This document shows, in pieces, positions 1 through 7,864 of a DNA stretch of 34,363 nucleotides. How positions within the stretch are numbered: the stretch's first letter is position 1; the number at the start of each line of letters is the position of its first letter. Below the pieces are notes generated by a model, which did not search any database, was not told the origin of the DNA, and worked only from the letters and a program-made list of their open reading frames with translations. Source of the stretch: an uncultured bacterium (GTDB taxonomy: Bacteria; Bacteroidota; Bacteroidia; Bacteroidales; Marinifilaceae); the NCBI GenBank assembly GCA_905216195.1, contig CAJMSX010000042.1, positions 1 through 34,363 on the forward strand. The letters run 5' to 3'. Made by a program: the position numbers and the translations under genes.

Positions 1-87
1 AGTCTAACTGTGGGGGGCTTTTTAGTTCTCAGCACCCCAAAAAGGGCGGAGAAAAGAGGCGTATCTCTTTCAATACGAGCCTATATA

Positions 88-119
88 TTTGGGACCCCTG
101 CCAAAAATTATTACTTTTG
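88..119 (+). promoter_or_regulatory. Bacteroides-type promoter for the LtaS-like gene
   Basis: TTTG at 88-91 and TACTTTTG at 112-119 are separated by 20 bases, a full match to the Bacteroidetes housekeeping promoter form (TTTG, 19-21 bases, TAnnTTTG). Transcription would start near 123-127, giving a leader of about 50 bases before the ATG at 176. Upstream of this, 1-87 holds no gene I can support; the G-run followed by CTTTTTAG near 12-25 may be the tail of a terminator of a gene outside the window. Confidence 0.6.
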
Positions 120-175
120 CCATTTCTTAGGAAGGCCTTTCGAAAAGGTACAAAGAGTGTGTTAAAATTGAAATC

Positions 176-2236
176 ATGAGAAAGAAAAATATTGCAGATT
201 TGTTGACGGTCAGCATAAAAAAACTGGTCGGTTTGTCAGTAGTTGTAGGCTTTTTGTTGAGAATTGTCCTTTTGTTTAACGGGCAAACGGAAGTGTCTTT
301 TTCTTTTGGGGATTGGTTGTCGATATTTTTATTAGGTGCTGTCAATGATGTGTGTGTAGGGATCGTGGGGTGTTTTTTTCTGTGGTTGAACTTAATTTTC
401 TGGTCGGAAGGGAAATACCGGAAACCCTGGGGCGTGATTATTTGGAGTATTCTCTTTTTGTGTTTCTGTTATGTCCGGTTTTTTAATACCATATTCCATG
501 AGTACGGGGGCGGGTTATCGAAAATCGTCAGTTATTTTCTGGGTTATAAGCTGATTAGTTTCGGACTGAGGTTGTGGGTTCCTCCTCTTCGGGAAATCTG
601 GAGGAAACTGTCCTATATTTTGCTTATTTTTATTTATGCAGTCCTCATTTTGTTGAATGCGGTCAGTGAGTATTATTTTTGGAACGAATTCGGTGTCCGT
701 TACAATTTTATAGCTGTAGATTATTTGATTTATACCAATGAGGTTATCGGAAATATTTTCGAATCTTATCCTATGCTTCCTTTGATGACGGGACTTTTTA
801 CGGTTTCGGTGGCGGTTACCTGGTATTTGATACGGCATACGGGGGAATATTTCAGATATATTCCGTTATTGACGACCAAACTCCAAGTTTCTGTTTTTTA
901 CGGGATAACGGTTGTTTTATCCGTGTTATTGTTGAATTTTAACACCCGTTTCCAACAAACGGGCGATGTATACGTAAATGAATTGCAGGCTAACGGTATA
1001 CCGCGTTTTTGTACTGCATTTTTAAATAACGAATTGGATTATCGTAAATTTTACCAAATTTTACCGGAGGAAGAAGCTTTTTCCATCTTGAACGGGGAGT
1101 ACGGAATGCGGGGAATGCCTAGTCCCGCTAAGTCGGTTCTGGATACCTTGCCGGAAGTCCGGCGAAATATTGTTCTGATTACGGTGGAGAGCCTCAGTGC
1201 TTCTTTTTTATCCCGGTATGGAAATACGGACGGCATTACGCCCCATCTGGATCAGTTGTTGGAAAAAGGTCTTGTTTTCGATAAGATGTATGCGGCGGGG
1301 AACCGGACTGTGCGGGGCTTGGAAGCGGTGACCTTGTGTTTACCTCCCAGTCCGGGTGAGAGTATTATCAAACGGAAGGATAACGGAAATTTGTTTTCTA
1401 CAGCGAAAATACTGAAGGAAAAAGGTTATATCGTGCAATATCTGTACGGGGGGAACAGCTATTTCGATAATATGGAAACTTTTTTCGGAGGCAATGGATA
1501 TGAGGTCATCGACCGGAAAAGTTTTGCTTCCGGAGAGGTGACTTTTGAAAACATCTGGGGTGTTTGCGACGAAGACATGTACCGTAAAGCTTTGAACGTA
1601 TTCCAGAAAAATGCGGACTCCGGTCAGCCTTTTTTCGGACACATTATGACGGTTAGCAATCACCGGCCTTTTACTTATCCGAAAGGAAAAATCGATATAC
1701 CAGAAAATTCCAAGTCTAGAAAGGGGGGAGTAAAATATAGCGATTATGCCTTAGGATGGTTTTTGGAGAAGGCCGCCGAACAGCCCTGGTTTGAAAACAC
1801 CGTTTTTGTTATTACGGCCGATCATTGTGCGTCCAGTGCCGGAAGAACGGAAATACCCCTGGATAAATACCATATCCCCGCTTTGATTTATGCTCCCGGG
1901 TATATACAACCCGGAAAGGTCAGTACGTTAGTCTCTCAGATCGACATTATGCCCACTGTATTCGGATTGTTGCATTTCTCCTATGAATCTCATTTTTACG
2001 GACAGGATGTTTTTGCTCCGGAATATAAGTCCCGGGCTTTGGTCGCTACCTATCAAAATCTGGGGTATTGGGAGGAGGATATCCTTACCGTTTTATCGCC
2101 GGTCAGGCGGGTAGAGCAGTTTCAGGTAGAAAGCGGTCCGAACGGCCGGTTTACTTTATCGCCTGTATCCCGTCTGGATACCTTGGTTTTAAAACGGGCT
2201 ATCGCTAATTACCAAACGGTAAAGAAAAAGGAATAG
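176..2236 (+). CDS. LTA synthase-like membrane sulfatase-fold phosphotransferase
   Basis: A 686-residue inner-membrane enzyme of the alkaline phosphatase/sulfatase superfamily, LtaS/OpgB-like. About five hydrophobic segments fill residues 15-260, followed by a periplasmic catalytic domain from about 330. Expected active-site parts are visible: metal-ligand Glu338 (in VESLS), a candidate Thr nucleophile Thr378 (in NRTVRG), and Asp549-His550 (in TADH). Known relatives transfer phosphoglycerol or phosphoethanolamine to polymers or glycans; the real acceptor here is unknown, since this Gram-negative group has no classical lipoteichoic acid. It stands alone behind its own promoter and converges on mnmA. 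The ATG at 176 is a good start just ahead of the first membrane segment. The family assignment is firm and the substrate is not. Confidence 0.85.
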   Translation: MRKKNIADLLTVSIKKLVGLSVVVGFLLRIVLLFNGQTEVSFSFGDWLSIFLLGAVNDVCVGIVGCFFLWLNLIFWSEGKYRKPWGVIIWSILFLCFCYVRFFNTIFHEYGGGLSKIVSYFLGYKLISFGLRLWVPPLREIWRKLSYILLIFIYAVLILLNAVSEYYFWNEFGVRYNFIAVDYLIYTNEVIGNIFESYPMLPLMTGLFTVSVAVTWYLIRHTGEYFRYIPLLTTKLQVSVFYGITVVLSVLLLNFNTRFQQTGDVYVNELQANGIPRFCTAFLNNELDYRKFYQILPEEEAFSILNGEYGMRGMPSPAKSVLDTLPEVRRNIVLITVESLSASFLSRYGNTDGITPHLDQLLEKGLVFDKMYAAGNRTVRGLEAVTLCLPPSPGESIIKRKDNGNLFSTAKILKEKGYIVQYLYGGNSYFDNMETFFGGNGYEVIDRKSFASGEVTFENIWGVCDEDMYRKALNVFQKNADSGQPFFGHIMTVSNHRPFTYPKGKIDIPENSKSRKGGVKYSDYALGWFLEKAAEQPWFENTVFVITADHCASSAGRTEIPLDKYHIPALIYAPGYIQPGKVSTLVSQIDIMPTVFGLLHFSYESHFYGQDVFAPEYKSRALVATYQNLGYWEEDILTVLSPVRRVEQFQVESGPNGRFTLSPVSRLDTLVLKRAIANYQTVKKKE

Positions 2237-2265
2237 CTTACCCGCCCGGCGAGTTTCCGGGTAAG
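2237..2265. terminator. Possible hairpin between convergent genes
   Basis: CTTACCCG (2237-2244) and CGGGTAAG (2258-2265) form an 8-bp stem with a 13-base loop directly after the stop of the upstream gene and before the convergent mnmA stop. There is no good T-run on the plus strand; the minus-strand side runs into T-rich sequence. It is a plausible shared transcription end but not a textbook terminator. Confidence 0.4.
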
Positions 2266-2282
2266 GGCAGAGCGGGGGATTT

Positions 2283-3362
2283 TCAGCGGATAATACCTCC
2301 TCCGATCACATCGGTATTCTCATAAAATACAGCGCTTTGTCCCGGAGTGATGGAGTCTGCCGGTTCCTCGAAAACAATCCGTATTTGATGGTTTTCGGGG
2401 TATAAGAATGCTTTTTTCCCTTCGTTCCGATAGCGGATTTTAGCTGTTACTGCCAGTCCTGCCGGGATGTCGGCATATTTCATGAGATTGAACGGATGAA
2501 CGAAGCAGGTATTTCCTTGTAATTCTTCTTTGGTTCCCAATACTACTTTATTTTCGGCCGGGTCTATGGCGGTAACGAACATAGGCCGTCCCAGGGCTAT
2601 TCCCAGTCCTTTCCGTTGTCCGATGGTGTAATGGGGAAAGCCTTTGTGCTTTCCGAGTATTTTACCTTGGGTATCGACAAAAAAACCGGGGCCGTATTTC
2701 TCGGAAAAGTTTTCCACCTGCTGGGCCAGAAAGGAGCGGTAATCGTTATCGGGTATAAAGCAAATTTCCTGACTTTCTCCCTTTTTCGAAAGTTTTTCAT
2801 AACCGTGGTCAAAAGCGATCCGGCGTACTTCCGGCTTGGTGAGTTCCCCCAGAGGAAATAGGGTACGGGAAAGATTTTCCTGAGTAAGGGTCCAGAGGAA
2901 ATAGGTTTGGTCTTTGGCTTCGTCTATTCCTTTTTGCAGAAAATAACGGTCGTTTTGCCGGCCGATACGCGCATAATGACCGGTCGCGATGTAGCGGCAG
3001 TTAAATTTGTCGGCCGTTTCGAGCAATTTGCCCCATTTGATATGGGAATTACATACGACACAGGGGTTGGGAGTGCGGCCCTGGAGATATTCCTCGATAA
3101 AGTTTTGGATAACCGTCTCTCTGAATTCCCGGCGGATATCGAGAATATGGTGTTCAAATCCCAGTTCCCGGGCCATTTTTTGGGCTTCGAACAGAGAATC
3201 TACACTGCAACATCCTTTTTCTTTTTCCAGGCATCCCCGGGAAATCGTATCGAACGTCCGAAAGGTGACTCCCACCAGCTCATAGTCCTGTTCCAGTAAG
3301 AGCATGGAAGCTACCGTACTGTCGATTCCGCCGCTCATTGCCATCAATACACGTTCTTTCAT
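2283..3362 (-). CDS. mnmA: tRNA-specific 2-thiouridylase MnmA
   Basis: Cytoplasmic enzyme that thiolates U34 of Lys, Glu and Gln tRNAs (s2U34). The PP-loop ATP motif SGGIDS is at residues 10-15, and the second conserved cysteine is Cys201 in SQEICFIP. The first catalytic loop reads NPCVVCN (Cys101 and Cys104), so the position that is Asp in E. coli MnmA (NPDxxCN) is Cys here. An extra cysteine-rich segment (Cys44, Cys51, Cys52) lies after the PP-loop region. I place the start at ATG 3362, one base after the trmB stop; a TTG at 3371 would overlap trmB and is less likely. At 359 residues the length is normal. It is the last gene of the Ldc-gldH-trmB-mnmA operon. Confidence 0.93.
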   Translation of the reverse strand: MKERVLMAMSGGIDSTVASMLLLEQDYELVGVTFRTFDTISRGCLEKEKGCCSVDSLFEAQKMARELGFEHHILDIRREFRETVIQNFIEEYLQGRTPNPCVVCNSHIKWGKLLETADKFNCRYIATGHYARIGRQNDRYFLQKGIDEAKDQTYFLWTLTQENLSRTLFPLGELTKPEVRRIAFDHGYEKLSKKGESQEICFIPDNDYRSFLAQQVENFSEKYGPGFFVDTQGKILGKHKGFPHYTIGQRKGLGIALGRPMFVTAIDPAENKVVLGTKEELQGNTCFVHPFNLMKYADIPAGLAVTAKIRYRNEGKKAFLYPENHQIRIVFEEPADSITPGQSAVFYENTDVIGGGIIR

Positions 3363-3363
3363 C

Positions 3364-4122
3364 TTATTCAAATTTATAAGCGGGGTTCATATACCGGGCT
3401 TCACTGTGATAATCGTCTTTTTCGATTTCCAGCTCCGGTTCCAGAAAAAAGGTTTTTCCTTCCAGGGAAAACCGGAGGTATTTGATTTTTTTCCCCCGGG
3501 CCAGCCATTGCTGTTCATAAAATGTTTTTATATCCGATACTTCGTTTTTTTCGGCATCTTTACCGTATAAATCATCGGTTAAAGCTGAAACCGGCAACTG
3601 ATTCAACCGGATCAGTTCCGAAGTATAAGTAAATAAAAACGTACTATCGGTTTTAAGATGAATGATTCCTTTTTCCTGTATAATTTTTTTGTAAAGGGAT
3701 AGAAATCGGGTCCCCGTCAGTCGTTTGCGGGCTTTGGACATTTGGGGATCCGGAAACGTAATCCAGATTTCGGCTATTTCTTCCGGGGCGAATACCGATT
3801 CCAGCATTTCGGCACGCATGCGTAGGAATGCGACATTGGTAATGGCTTTTTCGTTGGCTTTTTTAGCTCCGTGCCACATGCGGGCACCTTTGATATCTAT
3901 TCCGATGAAATTTTTCTCCGGATAGAGTTGGCTGAGTCCCAGGGTATACTCCCCTTTTCCGCATCCGATTTCCAGGACGATAGGGTTCGTATTCCCGAAT
4001 ACCTGCTGCTGCCATTGTCCTTTCAGTTGGTAATCTTTCCGGAAAATTTCGGTATGTAAGGGTTGAAAAACGCGGGGAAGATTTTCCATTTCGGCAAATT
4101 TCGCCAATTTATTTTTAGCCAT
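3364..4122 (-). CDS. trmB: tRNA (guanine-N7-)-methyltransferase TrmB
   Basis: SAM-dependent methyltransferase that makes m7G46 in the tRNA variable loop. The SAM-binding motif EIGCGKGEY is at residues 51-59 and the family signature ITFPDPQ, followed by a basic KARKRL stretch, is at 121-135. At 252 residues it is a little longer than the E. coli enzyme, with the extra length in the C-terminal half, as I recall for Bacteroidetes homologues. The ATG at 4122 follows gldH by 28 bases and the stop abuts mnmA, so two tRNA-modification genes are probably translated from one message. Nothing looks broken. Confidence 0.93.
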   Translation of the reverse strand: MAKNKLAKFAEMENLPRVFQPLHTEIFRKDYQLKGQWQQQVFGNTNPIVLEIGCGKGEYTLGLSQLYPEKNFIGIDIKGARMWHGAKKANEKAITNVAFLRMRAEMLESVFAPEEIAEIWITFPDPQMSKARKRLTGTRFLSLYKKIIQEKGIIHLKTDSTFLFTYTSELIRLNQLPVSALTDDLYGKDAEKNEVSDIKTFYEQQWLARGKKIKYLRFSLEGKTFFLEPELEIEKDDYHSEARYMNPAYKFE

Positions 4123-4150
4123 ATGTGAGTGTTCAACTAAAGATTCGTAT

Positions 4151-4615
4151 TTATTTTATTTTTTTCCTGATTTTCAATCCGACATTCCGGATGCCTTTCA
4201 GTTCCTTTTTCCCCATTCCCGGTTCGAGTTGAATGTTATAATCTCCAGGAGGAAGTAAAATTTCCTTTTTAAGCGGATATTCTAAGGTTTTTAAAAGGAC
4301 CCCGTTTCCCAGCCAGCGACCGTCCTTTTCCGCTATTTTCAGGTTCAGGGTATCCGTGAACAGGGTGCGGACGGAATCGCGAAGGTTCAAAAAACACCAG
4401 AGGTTGGCCGATTCGAAATCCGTTGTATGGCGGATACACACCACAAAAGAGTAGGTATCTTTTTCCGGAATATTTACTTCAAAGGCTATGCGTTCCTGTG
4501 GCTTCCAGGTCTCCTCCGGTAAGGTTTTATAATCCTGATAAAAAAAAGAATCTCCGCAGGAGTACAATACGCACATCAGGAATATTCCTATATATATTTT
4601 CATGGAAGCGGACAT
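4151..4615 (-). CDS. gldH: GldH-family gliding motility lipoprotein
   Basis: A small exported lipoprotein. The chosen ATG (4615) gives 154 residues with a short basic N-region, a hydrophobic stretch and lipobox LYSC with Cys20. A GTG at 4624 and an ATG at 4603 are alternatives; the signal peptide is complete from any of them. The body matches my recollection of GldH (a polar beta-rich domain with a WxPxERIAFEV-like start and a GxWLGNGV segment). In gliding Flavobacterium, GldH is needed for motility, linked to the Gld/type IX secretion set, but non-gliding Bacteroidales also carry it and its role there is unclear. It sits 11 bases after the LD-carboxypeptidase gene, inside the same operon. 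Confidence 0.8.
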   Translation of the reverse strand: MSASMKIYIGIFLMCVLYSCGDSFFYQDYKTLPEETWKPQERIAFEVNIPEKDTYSFVVCIRHTTDFESANLWCFLNLRDSVRTLFTDTLNLKIAEKDGRWLGNGVLLKTLEYPLKKEILLPPGDYNIQLEPGMGKKELKGIRNVGLKIRKKIK

Positions 4616-4626
4616 TTTATGCACGA

Positions 4627-5517
4627 TTAAAGAAAGGTGATTTCGGTTCCCTTTTCATCGATAGAAAGTTCAATATGCGAGCCGAGAATCAAGGGATAAT
4701 TGTCCGGGATATGTCCTGCCGGGAATCCGAAACAAACGGGGAAGTCGAACTCGTCTATGCATTCCCGGATGATTTCATAGGCATTTTTTCCGAAATCCTC
4801 TCCCTTCATTTCGTTGAATCCTCCTACGATCAATCCCTGGAGATGATGTAGCCGTCCTGATAATTTGAAGCTTTGCATCATTCGGTCCAAAGCATACAGG
4901 TTTTCTCCTACGTCTTCGATAAACAGGATCGCATCTTTATAGGGATATTCTATACTGGAAGAGCGAATGCAATGTAACAGGCACAGGTTTCCGCCCGTCA
5001 AGTCGGCTCTTACGATGCCTTCCCGATTAAAAGGATGGGGTGGAAACTGATAGGGGGTAATATCTCCGAACAGGAAATTTTTTAATTTTTCCAGTGCGTC
5101 CGGGGTAGTGGAGGAATAGCTTTTCGGCATGGGGCCGTGCAGACTTTCGATTCCCAAAGAGGTTAACTTGGTATGTAAGACGGTGATATCGCTGAATCCT
5201 ACCAGCCATTTGGGATTCCCCTGAAAAATGGAATAGTCGAGATCTTCCACGATGCGAAGACAGCCGTAGCCGCCCCGGGTACAGAAAATCGCCCGGATTT
5301 CTTCGTCATCCAGGGCCCATTGTAAATCATGCATGCGCTCGGCATCGGTGCCGGCAAAATAGCCGTACCGGGATTCGGCATGCTTACCGGGGACCGGTAC
5401 AAGGCCCCAGGATCGTAATAAATGGGTAGCGGTAACGATAGCTTCCCGGGAAATCGCGCCTGCCGGTGAAACGAGGGCGACTTTATCTCCGGGTTGTAGA
5501 CAGGCTGGACGTAACAT
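4627..5517 (-). CDS. LD-carboxypeptidase (peptidase family S66)
   Basis: A 296-residue murein tetrapeptide carboxypeptidase, LdcA-like, which removes the terminal D-Ala from tetrapeptides during peptidoglycan recycling. The Ser-Glu-His catalytic triad expected for family S66 is visible: Ser109 in GFSD, Glu201 in IEDVGE and His269 in AGHIPDN; the conserved RGGYG is at 81-85. No signal peptide is seen, consistent with a cytoplasmic enzyme acting on imported muropeptides. It is the first gene of a four-gene minus-strand operon and shares a 146-base divergent spacer with metG. Length is typical and the start is a clear ATG. Confidence 0.92.
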   Translation of the reverse strand: MLRPACLQPGDKVALVSPAGAISREAIVTATHLLRSWGLVPVPGKHAESRYGYFAGTDAERMHDLQWALDDEEIRAIFCTRGGYGCLRIVEDLDYSIFQGNPKWLVGFSDITVLHTKLTSLGIESLHGPMPKSYSSTTPDALEKLKNFLFGDITPYQFPPHPFNREGIVRADLTGGNLCLLHCIRSSSIEYPYKDAILFIEDVGENLYALDRMMQSFKLSGRLHHLQGLIVGGFNEMKGEDFGKNAYEIIRECIDEFDFPVCFGFPAGHIPDNYPLILGSHIELSIDEKGTEITFL

Positions 5518-5616
5518 ATCTATTGCTCTAAAGGTGAAAATTAAAGGTAAAAATCAGAATTGTCGCCGGTTGGTCGACTTTCGATTTATTAATCATGCGA
5601 AAATACGATTTTTTTG

Positions 5617-5624
5617 TAAATTTG
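5617..5624 (+). promoter_or_regulatory. -7 element for metG
   Basis: TAAATTTG is an exact TAnnTTTG match ending 39 bases before the metG ATG. No convincing TTTG lies 19-21 bases upstream, so only half of the promoter is well matched. The same spacer (5518-5663) must also hold the divergent promoter of the LD-carboxypeptidase operon, for which I see only a weak candidate (TACCTTTA on the minus strand). Confidence 0.45.
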
Positions 5625-5663
5625 CGACTTAATTATTCTGCAAAACATTAAAAGAAGAAATAT

Positions 5664-7694
5664 ATGACTCATTTCAAAAGAAATCTGGTGACCACGGCTT
5701 TACCTTATGCCAACGGACCGGTTCATATCGGTCATTTGGCCGGAGTGTATGTGCCGGCCGATATTTATGTGCGGTATCTGCGGGCCAAAGGCGAGGAAGT
5801 GGTATTTATCGGCGGTTCGGACGAACACGGGGTGCCTATTACCATCAAAGCGCAAAAAGAGGGGGTTACCCCTCAGGACATTGTAGACCGGTATCATCAT
5901 CTCATTCAGGAATCTTTCCGGGAGTTCGGAATCTCTTTTGATATATATTCCCGAACGAGCTCCCGCACTCATCATCAATTATCCTCGGCTTTTTTCAAAA
6001 AATTGTATGAGGAGGGAAAATTCATCGAAAAAACGTCTTTACAGTTTTATGATGAGAAAGCCGGGCAGTTTTTAGCGGACCGGTATATTATCGGAACCTG
6101 TCCTCATTGCGGAAATGAACATGCTTACGGGGATCAGTGTGAAGCCTGCGGAACCAGTCTGAATGCTACGGATCTGATCCATCCGGTATCGGCCATCACC
6201 GGGAATGTGCCCCAGTTGAAAGAAACCAAACATTGGTATTTGCCGTTGGACCGTTACGAAAGCTGGCTGAAGGAATGGATACTGGAAGGACATCAGGAGT
6301 GGAAAAGCAATGTGTACGGGCAATGCAAGTCCTGGCTCGATAGCGGTTTACAGGCCCGGGCCGTGACCCGCGACCTGGATTGGGGAGTGCCGGTTCCGGT
6401 AGAAGGAGCGGAAGGAAAGGTGCTTTATGTGTGGTTCGATGCCCCTATCGGTTATATTTCAGCTACGAAGGACCTAACGCCGGAATGGGAAAAATACTGG
6501 AAAGATAAAGAAACCCGGCTGATACATTTTATCGGAAAAGACAATATCGTTTTCCATTGTATTATTTTTCCGGCTATGTTGAAGGCTGAAGGATCGTATA
6601 TCTTACCCGATAATGTTCCTGCAAACGAGTTTTTGAATCTCGAAGGGGACAAGATTTCCACTTCCCGCAACTGGGCTGTCTGGTTGCATGAGTATTTACG
6701 GGATTTCGAAGGGAAACAGGATGTGCTGCGGTATGTATTGACCGCTAATGCTCCGGAAACCAAAGATAATGATTTTACCTGGAAAGATTTTCAGACCCGG
6801 AATAATAGCGAGTTGGTCGCTATTTTCGGCAATTTTATCAACCGGACGATTGTATTGACCCATAAATATTTCCAGGGAGTCACCCCGGAAAGAGGTGAAC
6901 TGAGCGAGTACGACCGGGAGGTGTTGGCGGAAATACCGAAGATTATAGACCGGGTGGAAAAAAACCTGGATACTTTTCATTTCCGGGAGGCCCTGAAAGA
7001 ATGTATGGGACTGGCCCGGTTAGGAAATAAATACCTGGCGGATACGGAACCTTGGAAAGTAATCCGGACCGATGAATCCCGGGTAAAAACCATTTTGAAT
7101 ATTTGTTTGCAGATTGCTGCGGATTTAAGCACCCTCACCGCTCCCTTCCTGCCCTTCAGTGCAGAGAAACTGCGTCATTTCCTGAACATGGAACCTTTGG
7201 ACTGGCGGGCTATGGGGGATGGAGTTTTACCGGCCGGACACCGGATAAATGAAGCCGGTTTATTGTTCGAGAAAATAGAAGACGAAGCGATCAACCGGCA
7301 AATCGAGCGGTTGCAAGCTACCCGTAAAGCGAATGAAACAGCCGGTGTGCAGGCTGCTCCTGCAAAAGAGAATATAAGTATCGATGAATTCCAGAAAATG
7401 GATATTCGGGTCGGAAAGATCGTCAGGGCGGAGAAAGTGGCGAAGACCAAAAAACTGATGAAGCTTACGATCGATACGGGCATCGATACGCGGATGGTGG
7501 TATCCGGAATTGCTGAATATTATACGCCGGAAGAGGTGATCGGAAGACAGGTTAGCATTTTAGTCAATTTGGAACCCAAATCTCTTAGAGGAATAGAATC
7601 CCAGGGAATGATATTGATGGCAGCAAATGCCGACGGCTCGCTTTCTTTTGTGGCTCCCGATCGGGAGGTGAAGCCCGGGGCTGAAATTCGTTGA
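5664..7694 (+). CDS. metG: Methionyl-tRNA synthetase
   Basis: A 676-residue class I aminoacyl-tRNA synthetase that charges tRNA-Met in the cytoplasm. The HIGH signature is at residues 21-24 and the KMSKS loop reads KISTS (330-334). A zinc-knuckle set of cysteines, C146-x2-C149 and C159-x2-C162, lies in the connective peptide, as in MetG1-type enzymes. An anticodon-binding helical domain follows at about 390-540. The C-terminus (about 571-676, beginning IDEFQKMDIRVGKI) is a Trbp111-like tRNA-binding OB-fold that also mediates dimerization in relatives. Full length, own promoter, no operon partner. Confidence 0.97.
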   Translation: MTHFKRNLVTTALPYANGPVHIGHLAGVYVPADIYVRYLRAKGEEVVFIGGSDEHGVPITIKAQKEGVTPQDIVDRYHHLIQESFREFGISFDIYSRTSSRTHHQLSSAFFKKLYEEGKFIEKTSLQFYDEKAGQFLADRYIIGTCPHCGNEHAYGDQCEACGTSLNATDLIHPVSAITGNVPQLKETKHWYLPLDRYESWLKEWILEGHQEWKSNVYGQCKSWLDSGLQARAVTRDLDWGVPVPVEGAEGKVLYVWFDAPIGYISATKDLTPEWEKYWKDKETRLIHFIGKDNIVFHCIIFPAMLKAEGSYILPDNVPANEFLNLEGDKISTSRNWAVWLHEYLRDFEGKQDVLRYVLTANAPETKDNDFTWKDFQTRNNSELVAIFGNFINRTIVLTHKYFQGVTPERGELSEYDREVLAEIPKIIDRVEKNLDTFHFREALKECMGLARLGNKYLADTEPWKVIRTDESRVKTILNICLQIAADLSTLTAPFLPFSAEKLRHFLNMEPLDWRAMGDGVLPAGHRINEAGLLFEKIEDEAINRQIERLQATRKANETAGVQAAPAKENISIDEFQKMDIRVGKIVRAEKVAKTKKLMKLTIDTGIDTRMVVSGIAEYYTPEEVIGRQVSILVNLEPKSLRGIESQGMILMAANADGSLSFVAPDREVKPGAEIR

Positions 7695-7724
7695 GCGGAA
7701 AGAGACAAGCCTTCCGTTTGTGTA

Positions 7725-7763
7725 AACTACCCTGAAAAGGAAATTTCCTTTTTCAGGGTAGTT
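7725..7763. terminator. Strong bidirectional intrinsic terminator
   Basis: A 19-bp inverted repeat starting AACTACCCTGAAAAGG (7725) and closing with CTTTTTCAGGGTAGTT (7763) has one bulged base and virtually no loop, followed by GGGTTTTCTTT on the plus strand. It lies between the convergent ends of metG and the beta-mannosidase gene and probably serves both. Confidence 0.8.
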
Positions 7764-7864
7764 GGGTTTTCTTTCCGCCGGTCAGCCCTGCCGGCATCAC
7801 AGCCGGCTTTCTGTAGGATTCGGCTGTCCGAGAGGGACGCTTGGAAAGGAAGTACATCTTTCGT

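Noticed and set aside
1..87. Small RNA or hairpin at the window edge
   Set aside because: Several short competing stems (for example AAAGAG/CTCTTT near 53-70) but none stable or conserved-looking; upstream context is missing.
3363..3371. TTG start for mnmA overlapping trmB
   Set aside because: ATG at 3362 lies one base past the trmB stop and keeps the whole PP-loop domain; the TTG adds only three residues.
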